IMG/VR virus record: IMGVR_UViG_3300042463_000986 | Span: 1-64,000 of that record | DNA from: a virus | Reading direction: 5' to 3' (one strand) | Length of the DNA stretch: 64,000 nt | Shown here: positions 14,110 to 20,203 of the stretch, piece after piece | Numbering within the stretch: position 1 is the stretch's first letter | How the letters are laid out: every line of letters begins with the position of its first letter | The notes under the pieces: generated by a model | What the model saw: only the letters and a program-made list of their open reading frames with translations | Databases searched by the model: none | Told to the model about the DNA's origin: nothing | Position numbers and translations under genes: made by a program

Positions 14110-14212
14110 CAGTCAGGACAGGATTCGAACCTGTATTATTTGTACACAATATTAAATACTTAGCTATGACTTCCCTAAATATTTAGCGTCTCACCAATTC
14201 CGCCACCTGACC
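14110..14212 (-). tRNA. tRNA-Leu-like gene with an enlarged anticodon arm (UAG candidate)
   Basis: Acceptor GGUCAGG / CCUGACU, D arm GCG...GAGACGC, a variable-arm hairpin and T arm ACAGG-UUCGAAU-CCUGU are all intact. Between the D arm and the variable arm lie 33 bases instead of about 18. If positions 27-31 are AAAUA and 39-43 are UAUUU, the loop begins UUUAGGG, giving anticodon UAG (leucine), with about 14 extra bases after it. Those extra bases extend the stem to 11 bp (UAAAUAUUUAG / CUAAGUAUUUA). Processing or function as an ordinary tRNA is uncertain. Confidence 0.6.
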
Positions 14213-14285
14213 ATATGATGTCTTTCCATCAGTCAACCACCTTATCTATTATTGGTGTAAACACCTCAAGTAAGCAGGATTTTGC
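14213..14285 (-). repeat. Spacer with a second copy of the tRNA-like 3' end
   Basis: On the minus strand this spacer contains CCTGC-TTA-CTTGAG, repeating CCTGC-CTTGAG from the 3' end of the next element upstream. It is followed by a GGTGT/ACACC hairpin. The repeat can pair with the same 5' acceptor strand as the first copy. It may be a duplicated tRNA end or an alternative helix. Confidence 0.4.
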
Positions 14286-14484
14286 ACTCAAGGCAGGGAT
14301 TTCACCTGCATGAATTATAACTGATGTTAGTTGGCACTTTTTAACAAGGACATGACTCATTATTTTCATCAGTTTTATTGGAATGTGTTAAGTGTCTGAT
14401 GTTTACCCAACTTGTATATCTTAACCTTTTCCCATTCCATTCTCACCGTCTTAGTTTAGCGTCTATACTTTTCGCCACTTGAGT
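14286..14484 (-). ncRNA. tRNA-like RNA with a 149-base insert
   Basis: The 5' strand ACUCAAG pairs with CUUGAGU, and a leucine-like D arm (GUGGCG...UAUAGACGC) follows. A T-arm hairpin GCAGG-UGAAAUC-CCUGC lies next to the 3' strand, but its loop departs from UUCRANY. About 149 bases fill the place of the anticodon and variable arms (normally 31-36). The insert contains AACUGAUG / CAUCAGUU (8 bp). I find no convincing group I intron core. It could be an interrupted tRNA or a tRNA-mimic RNA. Confidence 0.4.
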
Positions 14485-14597
14485 GTGTAAAAACAACTAA
14501 TGCCTTCTAAGAGATGCAATGATACACAAGTTATCTTTGGCTTAACCTTAGTTGTCCAACTTGATTTTAATGTCGACTTTGCAGTTAATCTAAACCA

Positions 14598-14667
14598 CTC
14601 ACATCTTAGACTGTGAGGTAACACATGTGCGAGGGTAGGCCTTTTGCGAAGGATTACGCACGTCCCT
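14598..14667. ncRNA. Structured RNA with a probable pseudoknot
   Basis: There is a hairpin CTCACA / TGTGAG (14598-14617). Next is a 7-bp helix ATGTGCG (14625-14631) / CGCACGT (14657-14663) enclosing CCTT / AAGG (14640-14652). AGGG (14632-14635), inside the helix loop, can pair with CCCT (14664-14667), just outside it, giving an H-type pseudoknot. The stretch 14485-14713 has no plausible gene. It may belong to the same RNA as the tRNA-like element next to it. The strand is not certain; minus fits the neighbours. Confidence 0.45.
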
Positions 14668-14713
14668 TGTTATGTCACTGTCTAGTATTAACCATTAGTT
14701 GTTTTAAAGCTTT

Positions 14714-14986
14714 TTACCAGTCTCCACCAGCTCCACCACCGCCTGTATCACCACCATCAAACCCACCAAATGAAGATGAATCACTACTATCAGATGATGA
14801 ACTGGTGTTAAATAATGAAAGAGTTGAAATTCCTATATCTATAATATCATTAACTATGTTCTCTTCTGTAGCACGCTCTTCTTTTTTTTCATAAGATAAT
14901 TTTTTATAATAAGGAAGATTATAATACTCTGTATCTGATATTACATTTTTTAGTGATTTGTCACTATAACTTTTTAATACATACAT
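14714..14986 (-). CDS. Hypothetical protein with Ser/Asp then Gly-rich tail, 90 aa
   Basis: The first 60 residues are charged and helical. The last 30 are low complexity: a Ser/Asp run followed by FGGFDGGDTGGGGAGGDW. A terminal Gly-rich segment ending in Trp is seen in several bacterial envelope proteins, but no membrane span or signal peptide is present here. Function unknown. Confidence 0.6.
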   Translation of the reverse strand: MYVLKSYSDKSLKNVISDTEYYNLPYYKKLSYEKKEERATEENIVNDIIDIGISTLSLFNTSSSSDSSDSSSFGGFDGGDTGGGGAGGDW

Positions 14987-15026
14987 AAAATATAATTTTA
15001 AAATTTAAAGATAGGAATTAAATTCT

Positions 15027-15449
15027 TTATTTTTTGATAATTAATGTGAATAATTCATGTATTTTATTAAATGTAAATGATTGACACCCCACTTCTACAG
15101 TTTCATTATTATAATCTATAAGAGCTGTATATTCCCTATTTAGTTTAATTGTGGGTTTTGAGTGGTTTTTATAAAATTCTTTAGCTTTTTCAATGGCTAA
15201 TTCCCATTCTTTTTCTAATATAATACAATAGTCACTACTACTAGTAAATGTAAAAGAAGGCCCAAAATATTCACTATTCCATTCTGAAGAAATACCAATA
15301 CAATTATATTTTTGAAAATATGTTTCATTAAATGGATTGAAATGTTCTGCTATTGTAAAACCAATAGCTTTTAATTCTTCTGCAAAAGCATTATATAAAT
15401 GCCATGATTCTGTTGTGCTTCTTACAGCAAAAAATGTTTCTTTACTCAT
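15027..15449 (-). CDS. Hypothetical protein, 140 aa
   Basis: I take the ATG at 15449 (MSKETFFAVRSTTESW), since the longer frame begins at TTG within a hairpin. The protein is aromatic-rich with mixed strand and helix pattern (YFGPSFTFTSSSDYCIILEKEWELAIEKAKEFY). No known domain is visible. The leader is A/T-rich. Confidence 0.65.
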   Translation of the reverse strand: MSKETFFAVRSTTESWHLYNAFAEELKAIGFTIAEHFNPFNETYFQKYNCIGISSEWNSEYFGPSFTFTSSSDYCIILEKEWELAIEKAKEFYKNHSKPTIKLNREYTALIDYNNETVEVGCQSFTFNKIHELFTLIIKK

Positions 15450-15556
15450 TTTGTTTAATTTTTGATTGTTAATGAATGTGTTATATTTTGCCAAATCTAT
15501 GATTTTTTAAGACATTTGGCAGATTATATTTTGCTTTAAGCTAATTAATAATAAAA

Positions 15557-15586
15557 AAAGAAACGTATATTTCTACACGTTTCTTT
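15557..15586 (-). terminator. Intrinsic terminator after the 142-aa gene
   Basis: AAAGAAACGT / ACGTTTCTTT is a 10-bp perfect stem with a 10-base loop, followed on the minus strand by a T-run. It lies 10 bases past the stop at 15596. Confidence 0.85.
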
Positions 15587-15595
15587 CAATTTTCT

Positions 15596-16024
15596 TTAAT
15601 TCAATACAGAGAGATAGTCTTCTTTTGTTATCTCTTCAAGGTCTTCCCACATAATAGATGAAACACTATAAGGATGTATTTCATTAATACGATTCCTCAT
15701 CTTATTGACTATATCTTTATAACTTGTGCCTTTTTTAACGGCAACAGCATATAAAGAGTCAATACCTGCATATCCATAATAGACATTATCGTCTAATTTT
15801 TCCTGATAATACTCTGATATATCTTTTATAGGAAGAGGATATTCAACCCAATCCCATTCAGATATTGCACTGTTAAATCCAGCAGGTATTTTAATAGTAT
15901 TACTATATAAGCTAATGACTATTATATCATCACCCTTTAATAGTAATTCTTCCACTAATGTTAAAGGAAAATCTCCTTCATGAGGTGTGGTTTTTCCAGA
16001 TGCTCTGTTAATAATTAAATACAT
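15596..16024 (-). CDS. Hypothetical protein, 142 aa
   Basis: I choose ATG 16024 (MYLIINRASGKTTPHEGDF), eight codons inside the longest frame, because it has the usual A/T-rich leader. The pattern KGDDIIVISLYSNTIKIP then WDWVEYPLP suggests a compact alpha/beta protein. There is no recognised active site. It has its own terminator downstream. Confidence 0.65.
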   Translation of the reverse strand: MYLIINRASGKTTPHEGDFPLTLVEELLLKGDDIIVISLYSNTIKIPAGFNSAISEWDWVEYPLPIKDISEYYQEKLDDNVYYGYAGIDSLYAVAVKKGTSYKDIVNKMRNRINEIHPYSVSSIMWEDLEEITKEDYLSVLN

Positions 16025-16095
16025 ATAATTGATTTTAAATAATGACAAAATAAATGGGAACCAGAGCTCGTAAGCCCCAGTTCACCATAATAAGT

Positions 16096-16302
16096 TTATT
16101 TTAGTTTTTCATCAAGATCTGATAAAATAACTATTCCTGGTACCCAGCCAAAAACAACTGTTACCATAAGTACTCCTCCAGATGTACAAGCTTCTTTAAA
16201 GCTTATATCTAAATTTGTAAATAAATAATTTAATAAGCCTAAAAATAACCAGGTTAATAAAATACTTGCTATAAAAGCTAGCATCATAATTGTGTTTTTC
16301 AT
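16096..16302 (-). CDS. Two-span membrane protein, 68 aa
   Basis: Two hydrophobic segments are visible: residues 3-28 (TIMMLAFIASILLTWLFLGLLNYLF) and about 42-60 (GVLMVTVVFGWVPGIVIL). The tail is short and charged (SDLDEKLK). Size and layout match a small holin or membrane accessory protein. With the 3D-domain protein and lipoprotein nearby it could take part in lysis, but no direct evidence exists. Confidence 0.6.
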   Translation of the reverse strand: MKNTIMMLAFIASILLTWLFLGLLNYLFTNLDISFKEACTSGGVLMVTVVFGWVPGIVILSDLDEKLK

Positions 16303-16332
16303 ATAATTGATTTAATTGATGATGTATGAAAA

Positions 16333-16371
16333 ATCCATCATTAACCCCTAAAAAAGAGAATAATGATGGAT
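16333..16371 (-). terminator. Hairpin terminator after the 78-aa gene
   Basis: ATCCATCATTA / TAATGATGGAT is an 11-bp perfect stem, followed on the minus strand by a TTTTTC run. It lies 10 bases past the stop at 16382. Confidence 0.8.
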
Positions 16372-16381
16372 ATAAACGACA

Positions 16382-16618
16382 TTAACAGCATATACTGTTA
16401 ATGAATTCCTGAGCTTCTTCCCAAGGATCATTCTCATCCTCAGAGTAATAAGGGAAAAACTCTAACTTTTCTTTTACACCAGCTCCATCATTCTCATCAA
16501 AAGAATGAAGAATAGCAATTTCCACTCCCCATCCTGGAGATGTAGAAATACCCTCTGTGTGTAAAATTGCATCTGAATGATAAGAAATCATTTCTTTAGC
16601 GAATTCTAAGTTGCTCAT
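16382..16618 (-). CDS. Hypothetical acidic protein, 78 aa
   Basis: Unrecognised. It is acidic with paired cysteines at the very end (SICC) and SPGWGVEIAILHSFDENDGAG in its middle. It has its own terminator and a strongly structured leader upstream (16642-16705), so its expression may be regulated at the RNA level. Confidence 0.6.
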   Translation of the reverse strand: MSNLEFAKEMISYHSDAILHTEGISTSPGWGVEIAILHSFDENDGAGVKEKLEFFPYYSEDENDPWEEAQEFINSICC

Positions 16619-16641
16619 ATAATTGATTTTAATTGGTGACC

Positions 16642-16705
16642 TCTATAGATATAGCTGTTATCTTACAACCTGATGTCAGCTAGTTTAAAGGTGTATATCT
16701 ATAGA
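16642..16705 (-). promoter_or_regulatory. Structured 5' leader of the 78-aa gene
   Basis: A perfect 12-bp inverted repeat (TCTATAGATATA at 16642-16653, TATATCTATAGA at 16694-16705) encloses a smaller GCTG/CAGC hairpin. A further AAGG/CCTT hairpin lies just outside. The element ends 24 bases before the ATG at 16618. A riboswitch-like element or RNA-stability structure is possible. I could not match it to a known class. Confidence 0.45.
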
Positions 16706-16739
16706 ACGCACAAGGCCTAACACCACCTTGCTAAAAACA

Positions 16740-17110
16740 AAACATTAATATCCTATACAAAGGAATATAATATATATATAAGAGAGAATAATAAATATAT
16801 ATGTATATTAATGCTATAAATAATCAATACAACCATTAAAATAGGCTTTCAAAAAGAACAAATAAAACCAAAAGAGGGTAACACACCATTCCTCACACTC
16901 CAAAAAAACATATAAATCTTTCATAACTCATTGATTATCAATAGAACATTATAATAAATTTATATATATTAGCCGTAAAACTTTTTCATACATATATATA
17001 TGTAACAAAAATATTTTCTTCTATATATATATAGGAAATAAATTTCTTTATATATATAGACAAAAAAGTTTTTATCTAAGCCCACCCTTTAATTCTTTTC
17101 CCCCACCCTA
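16740..17110. other. AT-rich non-coding stretch with TATATA palindromes
   Basis: About 370 bases hold no plausible gene. Several self-complementary runs occur, including CATATATATATG (16992-17003) and CTATATATATATAG (17021-17034), plus further TATATA tracts up to 17110. The composition is suited to easy melting, so origin or promoter function is possible. I found no good copy of the host promoter pattern on the minus strand here. Confidence 0.4.
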
Positions 17111-17122
17111 TATATAAAAGAA

Positions 17123-17140
17123 GAGAGCCCGAAGGCTCTC
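17123..17140 (-). terminator. UUCG-loop terminator after the 126-aa gene
   Basis: GAGAGCC / GGCTCTC stem, with a TTCG tetraloop on the minus strand, followed by TTCTTTT. It lies 5 bases past the stop at 17146 and is a strong intrinsic terminator. Confidence 0.9.
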
Positions 17141-17145
17141 ATTCT

Positions 17146-17526
17146 TTAGCTTGCCTTAATAAGGTCTTCCAAGCTCAAACCAGACGGTTTGAAATCCTGC
17201 ACCTTAATGGTCTTCACTTCAATCCAGCCAGAAGCAGGTAATGCAGCATAGAAGCCACCATTTTCTGCTTTGATTACTTGGAACCCCATCACTTGTGGGA
17301 TGGTAAGCTTTCCAGCTCTAAAAAGCTCATTAACACTTTTGGACATTACAACGTTAGCAACCTTTCCGTCTTTCTTGAACATTAAAGTGGCACGCTTGTC
17401 AAGGTTCTTGGTAACAGGTAAAAGTTCACAATCGTGAAATAGTTCTTTTACAGTGCCTAAGGTGTTAAGATTTCCATTAGAGGTAAGTTCATCTCTCCAA
17501 ACAATTTCTTCAAATTTTACTGACAT
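17146..17526 (-). CDS. Hypothetical protein, 126 aa
   Basis: I choose ATG 17526 (MSVKFEEIVWRDELTSNG) over the longer frame, because the upstream codons lie in a structured leader. The protein is alpha/beta with KRATLMFKKDGKVANVVMSKSVNELF and a conserved-looking GWIEVKTIKVQDFKPS end. GC content looks higher than in neighbouring genes. With its strong terminator and structured leader it looks like a highly expressed first minus-strand gene. Function unknown. Confidence 0.65.
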   Translation of the reverse strand: MSVKFEEIVWRDELTSNGNLNTLGTVKELFHDCELLPVTKNLDKRATLMFKKDGKVANVVMSKSVNELFRAGKLTIPQVMGFQVIKAENGGFYAALPASGWIEVKTIKVQDFKPSGLSLEDLIKAS

Positions 17527-17553
17527 GATTTTTGATTTAAGATTAATAATGAT

Positions 17554-17615
17554 GGGGAGGTATGTCGGTTTCCCCAATTATAGGTGGGGTGGCTGATGGG
17601 GAGTGGTCTCCTCAG
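17554..17615 (-). promoter_or_regulatory. Hairpins in the leader of the first minus-strand gene
   Basis: GGGGA / TCCCC (17554-17575) and CTGA..GGAG / CTCC..TCAG (17593-17615) form two hairpins between the divergence point and the ATG at 17526. They are GC-rich against the AT-rich surroundings, which suggests a selected RNA structure. A run of nine Cs lies further upstream near 17660. Confidence 0.45.
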
Positions 17616-17740
17616 GGGGGCATATTATAAGTTTTTTGATTTTGAAAAAAATTTTAGCCCCCCCCCTCCACGAAAAAAATTTTTTATCACCCTGTTTAAA
17701 GCAAAATTGTGTTTTTTACACACCCCTGTGTAATATAATA

Positions 17741-17773
17741 TTTGGAATATATATAAATTCTTGTCTATCTTTG
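17741..17773 (+). promoter_or_regulatory. Host-type promoter for the plus-strand operon
   Basis: TTTG at 17741-17744 and TATCTTTG at 17766-17773, separated by 21 bases, match the Bacteroidota primary promoter (TTTG-N19-21-TANNTTTG). It would start RNA near 17780, about 65 bases before the first plus-strand gene. Confidence 0.65.
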
Positions 17774-17845
17774 GGGTGGATTGGGTGGGGAAGGATGTAT
17801 AAACATTCCTAGATAAAGGTTCCTTCATAAACAAAACAAATAAAT

Positions 17846-18091
17846 ATGGAATACATTGGTCTTTTTGTGTTAGTAATAATAATAGGATCTATTATTAGTG
17901 GAATACATAATATGAGAAGGTTAGAACTAGCTATAGAATTTAATCTTTTCACTTCTCCTTGTTTTAATTTAGGTGTTTCTTTTAATGAGTATTACGTTCC
18001 TGAATATATAGAACAAGAATTGTTAATAGGGCTATTTTTTATAAATATTTCTCTTATATTTTATAAGGATGGAGAAGAAAGTGGGGTATAA
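17846..18091 (+). CDS. Membrane-associated hypothetical protein, 81 aa
   Basis: The N-terminus MEYIGLFVLVIIIGSIISGI is a membrane span, and a second hydrophobic stretch (LLIGLFFINISLIFY) lies near the end. It is the first gene of the plus-strand block, behind a host-type promoter. A small membrane protein made early could alter the host envelope. Function unknown. Confidence 0.6.
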   Translation: MEYIGLFVLVIIIGSIISGIHNMRRLELAIEFNLFTSPCFNLGVSFNEYYVPEYIEQELLIGLFFINISLIFYKDGEESGV

Positions 18092-18127
18092 TATAGCAAT
18101 ACGTATAACAAATAATAATAATTATTA

Positions 18128-18158
18128 TTTGATGTTGGATGAACATGTTCTATCTTTG
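18128..18158 (+). promoter_or_regulatory. Host-type promoter, nearly leaderless
   Basis: TTTG (18128-18131), a 19-base spacer, then TATCTTTG (18151-18158). Transcription would begin about 6-7 bases later, leaving only a few bases before the ATG at 18171. This is the best promoter match in the window. Confidence 0.75.
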
Positions 18159-18170
18159 CATTAATTAAAT

Positions 18171-18524
18171 ATGGAAAACAATAAGTTTATATTACAGAAG
18201 TTGAGAAAGTCTTTTAAGGACGAGTACGAAAAGGCAGAGATGTATTATAATTTTATATCAAGTCTTAATAAGTTAGGATTGACAGAAAGGGAAATACAGC
18301 TTGTAGCTTTTACAGCTATTAAGGGGAATATTTCTTATGCTAATATACGAGAGGAATTTTGTACAAAGTATAATACAACAGCTCCTACAATAAACAATAT
18401 TATTTCTAAATTGAAGAAGGTGGGGGTGTTAGTTAAAGAGGGAACAAAGGTGAAGGTGAATCCAGCTATTGTTCTTAAGTTTGATAATGATATTACATTA
18501 GAAATAAAACTAATAAATGGATAA
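18171..18524 (+). CDS. Winged-helix transcription regulator, 117 aa
   Basis: After a helical N-terminus, residues about 37-100 read LTEREIQLVAFTAIKG...SYANIREEFCTKYNTT, APTINNIISKLKKVGVLVKEGTKVKVNPAIVLKF. This is the recognition helix and basic wing of a MarR/phage-replisome type winged helix. It probably binds DNA to control phage operons or act in replication. It stands directly behind the best promoter in the window and overlaps the HU/IHF-like gene by 8 bases. Confidence 0.65.
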   Translation: MENNKFILQKLRKSFKDEYEKAEMYYNFISSLNKLGLTEREIQLVAFTAIKGNISYANIREEFCTKYNTTAPTINNIISKLKKVGVLVKEGTKVKVNPAIVLKFDNDITLEIKLING

Positions 18525-18876
18525 GCCAGTTTCAATGTCTGTCAAAGACTATTTAATTAGAATATTAGCAGTGAAGTCAATGACGTCTGAAAAAGTGATA
18601 GAGGCTGTTGTAGCACATCAATTTCAATCTGCTAATGAGGCTTTGCAAAAAAACAATACAGTGGAGATTTCTGGGTTTGGAAAATTTATATTTAATGTAA
18701 ATAAAGCAAATAAAAAGCTAGAGATGTTTGCAAATGTACAACGGATACAAAATGCAGTGTTGGCAGATGAGGCCGCTACAGAAGCAAAGAAACAAAAGGC
18801 AATGAGGATTTTAAATGATGTACAGAATTCTGTACAATTAATAAAAGACAAATTAAAAGAGGGTGATGAAGCTTAA
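18517..18876 (+). CDS. HU/IHF-like DNA-binding protein with a short arm, 119 aa
   Basis: The N-terminal two-helix dimerisation region (VKDYLIRILAVKSMTSEKVIEAVVAHQFQSA in outline) and the strand ISGFGKFIF (GFGKF at 53-57) match HU/IHF proteins. The usual DNA-bending beta-arm with GRNPxTG is missing. A helical C-terminal extension (residues 75-119) follows instead. HU/IHF-like genes are a known feature of crAss-like phages. It could bend DNA for packaging or regulation, though the lost arm suggests a changed mode. Confidence 0.75.
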   Translation: MDKPVSMSVKDYLIRILAVKSMTSEKVIEAVVAHQFQSANEALQKNNTVEISGFGKFIFNVNKANKKLEMFANVQRIQNAVLADEAATEAKKQKAMRILNDVQNSVQLIKDKLKEGDEA

Positions 18877-19171
18877 TTTTTCCCAGATATTTGAAGGATG
18901 GAGAAACGATCTTTTTCCTCCCGAAGAGCTTAAGAGCATAATTTTGAGTGTTAGTGAGGAGCGAATAAATATATGTGAGCAGTGCCCAGCACATTCTAAG
19001 CATCATAAAACAATAAGAAAGGATGTTCATTGTACAGCTTGTGGATGTCCTTTAGCTAAAAAAACAAAGTGTCTGTCCTGTGAATGTCCCTTGAAAAAGT
19101 GGATGGCCTTGATGGATGAAGACAAAGAATCTGAAATATTAAAATCTTTTGATGATGTCCCAGGAGAATAA
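18866..19171 (+). CDS. Cysteine-rich zinc-binding protein, 101 aa
   Basis: Starting at ATG 18866, it has CEQCPAHSKHH (Cys37, 40) followed by CTACGCP (56, 59, 61) and CLSCECP (69, 72, 74), ending in a KKW motif. Nine or so metal ligands suggest one or two zinc knuckles. The pattern is one I recall from Bacteroidota phages near packaging genes. It overlaps the IHF-like gene and the following small gene. Confidence 0.65.
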   Translation: MKLNFSQIFEGWRNDLFPPEELKSIILSVSEERINICEQCPAHSKHHKTIRKDVHCTACGCPLAKKTKCLSCECPLKKWMALMDEDKESEILKSFDDVPGE

Positions 19172-19388
19172 CCAATTTGTATTAAGAAAAGTGCCTTTAT
19201 TAGAATTAGTGAATACATTAATTTCTATTTATAATAGAGGAGTGGATTTTGTTGATGTAATAGGGGTGTTAGACGGGAAACAAGATCAGATAGGTATTGC
19301 TTATAATGATGATTATATTAATACAGAGGAAGAGAAACCAATAACCAATATAAAATTGTCCGATGAGGACTTAAATGAATTAACATGA
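19155..19388 (+). CDS. Hypothetical protein, 77 aa
   Basis: Possible starts TTG 19149, ATG 19152 and ATG 19155 lie in a row; I take the last. The protein is alpha/beta (LLELVNTLISIYNRGVDFVDVIGVL) with an acidic C-terminus. It overlaps the zinc-protein gene by 17 bases and the next gene by 4, so it is part of the same coupled string leading to the terminase. Function unknown. Confidence 0.6.
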   Translation: MSQENNQFVLRKVPLLELVNTLISIYNRGVDFVDVIGVLDGKQDQIGIAYNDDYINTEEEKPITNIKLSDEDLNELT

Positions 19389-19567
19389 ACCCAACAGTAG
19401 AAGCGTGGATTGTAATAGAAAAATTAGGAGCATTGTGTGCCACCCCAGGAATATCTGCGGATGTACAGAAAGTTGCAAACGAGCAAATTGAGAAATTATT
19501 AAAAGATGTTGTATCTCCAGGACTAGCAAAGCTAACAGCTTCAGCTTCTGGTATTATTACAAAATAA
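19385..19567 (+). CDS. Hypothetical protein, 60 aa
   Basis: Small helical protein (EAWIVIEKLGALCATPGISADVQKVANEQIEKLL). The ATG overlaps the stop of the gene before (ATGA). No motif is visible. It belongs to the run of small genes before the terminase. Confidence 0.6.
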   Translation: MNPTVEAWIVIEKLGALCATPGISADVQKVANEQIEKLLKDVVSPGLAKLTASASGIITK

Positions 19568-19573
19568 CGTAAT

Positions 19574-19861
19574 ATGAGTGTAAAGAAAAACCATTATTTC
19601 CAGGCTATTCATATTCTACAGGAATTACATAAAGAGTTTCCCATGTATAATATGGGAAGACATCTTTCAACAGCCTTAGAAGGATATGGTGATATGTGGG
19701 GAATAACAGATAAAGAGCTTGTCTATGCTCTAGAGAAATATAAGGAACAAATAGAGATGGATGTTCCTCATACAGAAGAGTCAGAGATAGATAGGATAAT
19801 TAAAGAAGGAATGGATCTTGGCCTCTTGTTTAGAGGAGAAGAGTATGAAGAAGAGACGTAA
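19574..19861 (+). CDS. Hypothetical protein, 95 aa
   Basis: Helical, charged protein with HYFQAIHILQELHKEFPMYNMGRHLS and an acidic C-terminus (RGEEYEEET). Similar small proteins (an HI-LxEL-KxxP-xxx-GxHxS pattern) occur before terminase genes in related phages, as far as I recall. It may be packaging-related, by position only. Confidence 0.6.
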   Translation: MSVKKNHYFQAIHILQELHKEFPMYNMGRHLSTALEGYGDMWGITDKELVYALEKYKEQIEMDVPHTEESEIDRIIKEGMDLGLLFRGEEYEEET

Positions 19862-19870
19862 ATAAAAAAT

Positions 19871-20203
19871 ATGGCTACACTTAAAAAAACTACATACATA
19901 AATGCTGAGTTAGATTGGTCTGAACAGCAGCTGCAGTCTTGGAAAGCTTATGTGGATGCAAATCCTTTGCATGAGCTTAAAGATAGGATTGAGTGGAAAC
20001 CAACATCAAAAGGAGGAATGCTTCCTATGGTGATAGCCTCTATTGAGGCCCAGGGAAAATTCATCCAAGAAACAATGAAGAATTATTTAGCTTTATTAGA
20101 AGTGGTGGAGAAGCTGAGAGAAAAAGAAGAGGCTAAAGTGGAAGTGAGGGGGAAAGGAGAACTCTCTGGAGCTGCTGCTGAATTCCTAGCAAATAGAAAA
20201 TAA
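19871..20203 (+). CDS. Candidate small terminase subunit, 110 aa
   Basis: Helical protein directly before the large terminase; its stop shares a base with the terLs ATG (TAATG). It has a central segment GGMLPMVIASIEAQGKFIQETMKNYLALLEVVEKLREK that could form an oligomeric coiled coil. Small terminases are variable, helical and adjacent to terL, so the position and shape fit, but there is no sequence signature. Moderate confidence. Confidence 0.5.
   Translation: MATLKKTTYINAELDWSEQQLQSWKAYVDANPLHELKDRIEWKPTSKGGMLPMVIASIEAQGKFIQETMKNYLALLEVVEKLREKEEAKVEVRGKGELSGAAAEFLANRK

Noticed and set aside
14360-14380. Hammerhead ribozyme core (CUGAUGA on the minus strand)
   Set aside because: No GAAA segment or matching stems follow at the required distance.
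14310-14458. Group I intron in the tRNA-like insert
   Set aside because: ACUAAGACGGU and AAGAUAUA recall the conserved R and S elements, but the P3-P6 domain is missing and the insert is too short.
14625-14894. Plus-strand open frame of 89 codons, Pro/Ser-rich
   Set aside because: It crosses the pseudoknot region and is antisense to the Gly-rich tail of the 90-aa protein, which explains the composition.
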